The notes beneath the pieces are model-generated. The model was not told the origin of the DNA. It saw only the letters and a list, made by a program, of their open reading frames with translations, and made no database searches. Positions 13,341-14,021 of a stretch of DNA of 14,021 nucleotides are shown in pieces. The stretch comes from Nanobdellota archaeon (lineage in GTDB: Archaea; Nanobdellota; Nanobdellia; SCGC-AAA011-G17; ARS1403), in NCBI GenBank assembly GCA_018831025.1, contig JAHJRB010000061.1, positions 1-14,021 on the forward strand, given 5' to 3'. Positions within the stretch are counted from its first letter, which is position 1. Each line of letters starts with the position of its first letter. The position numbers and the translations under genes are program-made.

Positions 13341-13693
13341 TTTTTATATCCAAATAATTTATTATAATTAGGATGATCTAAAATATCTAGAACAAAACAG
13401 ATTACTTCTATCTGATCCCCTTTAATAGTATACAACATCCTCCAGTAACCACTTAACTCAACTCTCCATAAATTTGAAACATTATATTCCTTAGGAATTA
13501 GTTTTTTAGGAATATTATCTCCATAAAAAGGATTTTCTTTTATAAAATCTCTTTTCTGCTTTATTGACTTTAATAACTGCATCTCTTCCGTATTTTCTTT
13601 CCCTTTTTTTATCTGTTCTCCTACTATCTCATTTAACTTTTCATATTCTTCTCTAGCATTGCCTAAGAGAATAACTCTTGTAATTTTATTCAT
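13337..13693 (-). CDS. RelE/ParE-superfamily toxin-like protein
   Basis: This 118-residue protein has an N-terminal helical part rich in Glu and Lys. The beta-sheet core typical of RelE proteins follows: N-L-W-R-V-E-L-S-G-Y-W-R-M-L-Y-T-I-K-G (74-92), then I-E-V-I-C-F-V-L-D-I-L-D-H-P-N-Y-N-K-L-F-G-Y. The Arg, Tyr and late His/Tyr positions resemble the catalytic set of mRNA-cleaving toxins. It overlaps both neighbours by 4 bp (ATGA). The upstream small winged-helix protein is the candidate antitoxin. A housekeeping role in this operon cannot be excluded. Confidence 0.75.
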   Translation of the reverse strand: MNKITRVILLGNAREEYEKLNEIVGEQIKKGKENTEEMQLLKSIKQKRDFIKENPFYGDNIPKKLIPKEYNVSNLWRVELSGYWRMLYTIKGDQIEVICFVLDILDHPNYNKLFGYKK

Positions 13694-13971
13694 ATTTCTA
13701 ATCCGCCTTCTATTAGCTTATTTAGTTCCTTTCTCTCGGTAAATATCCAAAGAACACCCTTTGTTCCTATTAAAATCTTTCCACTAATCTGCAAATAGTT
13801 CAGTATCTGAATCAATGTTTGATGCATTACTTGTTTAGGTAATTTCTTTTTAATTTCACTAATTTTTATAGGACCATCTCTATGTTTTTTTAAATAATCT
13901 TCAACCATTAAGATAGTACTTAGATTGGGATACCTTTTTACATTATGGTTTTTTATTAATAATTTTTGCAT
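13690..13971 (-). CDS. Small winged-helix protein, candidate antitoxin or operon regulator
   Basis: The protein has 93 residues from the ATG at 13971. This start is preferred over a TTG at 13992 because GGAGG stands 5-6 nt before the ATG and the TATA box points to transcription starting near 13986. The sequence reads helix, then I-K-I-S-E-I-K-K-K-L-P as first HTH helix, T-L-I-Q-I-L-N-Y-L-Q-I-S-G-K-I as recognition helix, and a wing (I-L-I-G-T-K-G-V-L-W-I-F). It overlaps the RelE-like gene by 4 bp. The DNA-binding antitoxin role is inferred from position and size. Confidence 0.7.
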   Translation of the reverse strand: MQKLLIKNHNVKRYPNLSTILMVEDYLKKHRDGPIKISEIKKKLPKQVMHQTLIQILNYLQISGKILIGTKGVLWIFTERKELNKLIEGGLEI

Positions 13972-13976
13972 TTTAT

Positions 13977-13981
13977 CCTCC
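13977..13981 (-). promoter_or_regulatory. Shine-Dalgarno GGAGG of the winged-helix/RelE/methyltransferase operon
   Basis: GGAGG on the minus strand lies 5 nt before the ATG at 13971. It is a full-strength site in a window where most genes have none, and it decides the start codon. Confidence 0.7.
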
Positions 13982-14008
13982 TTTAATATCAATTGATACT
14001 TATTAGAT

Positions 14009-14018
14009 ATATATAAAT
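14009..14018 (-). promoter_or_regulatory. TATA box of the winged-helix/RelE/methyltransferase operon
   Basis: On the minus strand ATTTATATAT predicts transcription starting near 13986, giving a short leader that holds the Shine-Dalgarno site. It lies at the edge of the window, so upstream elements are not visible. Confidence 0.55.
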
Positions 14019-14021
14019 CTT

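Noticed and set aside
1..14021. CRISPR array, transposon or rRNA genes
   Set aside because: No regularly spaced repeats, transposase motifs, terminal inverted repeats or rRNA sequence were seen.

Overview
The window is about 14 kb of very AT-rich archaeal DNA. The evidence for an archaeon is: BRE/TATA promoters about 26 nt upstream of start codons (mostly leaderless genes), introns with bulge-helix-bulge (BHB) splice motifs in both tRNA genes, a PIN-ATPase-KH protein, a GT28-like glycosyltransferase paired with a PIG-L deacetylase, and a Cys-rich, C-terminally anchored surface protein. The style of the surface protein and the many small proteins resemble DPANN archaea (Woesearchaeota/Pacearchaeota type). 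That placement is an inference.

Layout. 1-1827 is the 3' part of a large surface protein. 1865-2019 is a tRNA-Gly(UCC) gene, which I read as split into five exons by four BHB introns (22/23, 37/38, 53/54 and 59/60), one exon being only 6 nt. Removing the 83 intron bases leaves a canonical 72-nt tRNA. A LAGLIDADG endonuclease gene on the opposite strand (1976-2668) runs into the 3' end of this tRNA and takes its stop codon from intron 3. 2810-4512 is a two-gene sugar-modification operon (PIG-L deacetylase, glycosyltransferase), convergent with a small conserved membrane protein (4490-4936, minus). 4999-7759 holds, on the minus strand, a TPR-like solenoid protein, an MFS transporter, and a winged-helix regulator followed by a 40-residue microprotein. 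7864-8127 is a small conserved archaeal protein. 8132-8248 (minus) is a tRNA-Arg(CCU) with a 42-nt D-loop intron. 8286-12089 (minus) is a PIN-ATPase-KH protein whose Walker A motif is interrupted by a 668-residue intein carrying its own LAGLIDADG endonuclease and extra helix-turn-helix-like segments. 12170-12796 is a YjdF-like membrane protein. 12774-13971 (minus) is a tightly overlapping operon: small winged-helix protein, RelE-like toxin, and short TrmI-like tRNA methyltransferase.

The main theme is dense intervening sequence. In one 14-kb stretch there are five tRNA introns, one large intein and two LAGLIDADG endonucleases, next to a tRNA methyltransferase of the family that acts on the T-loop. 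The four-intron tRNA-Gly, with T-arm introns that probably must be removed in a fixed order, is the most unusual object here.
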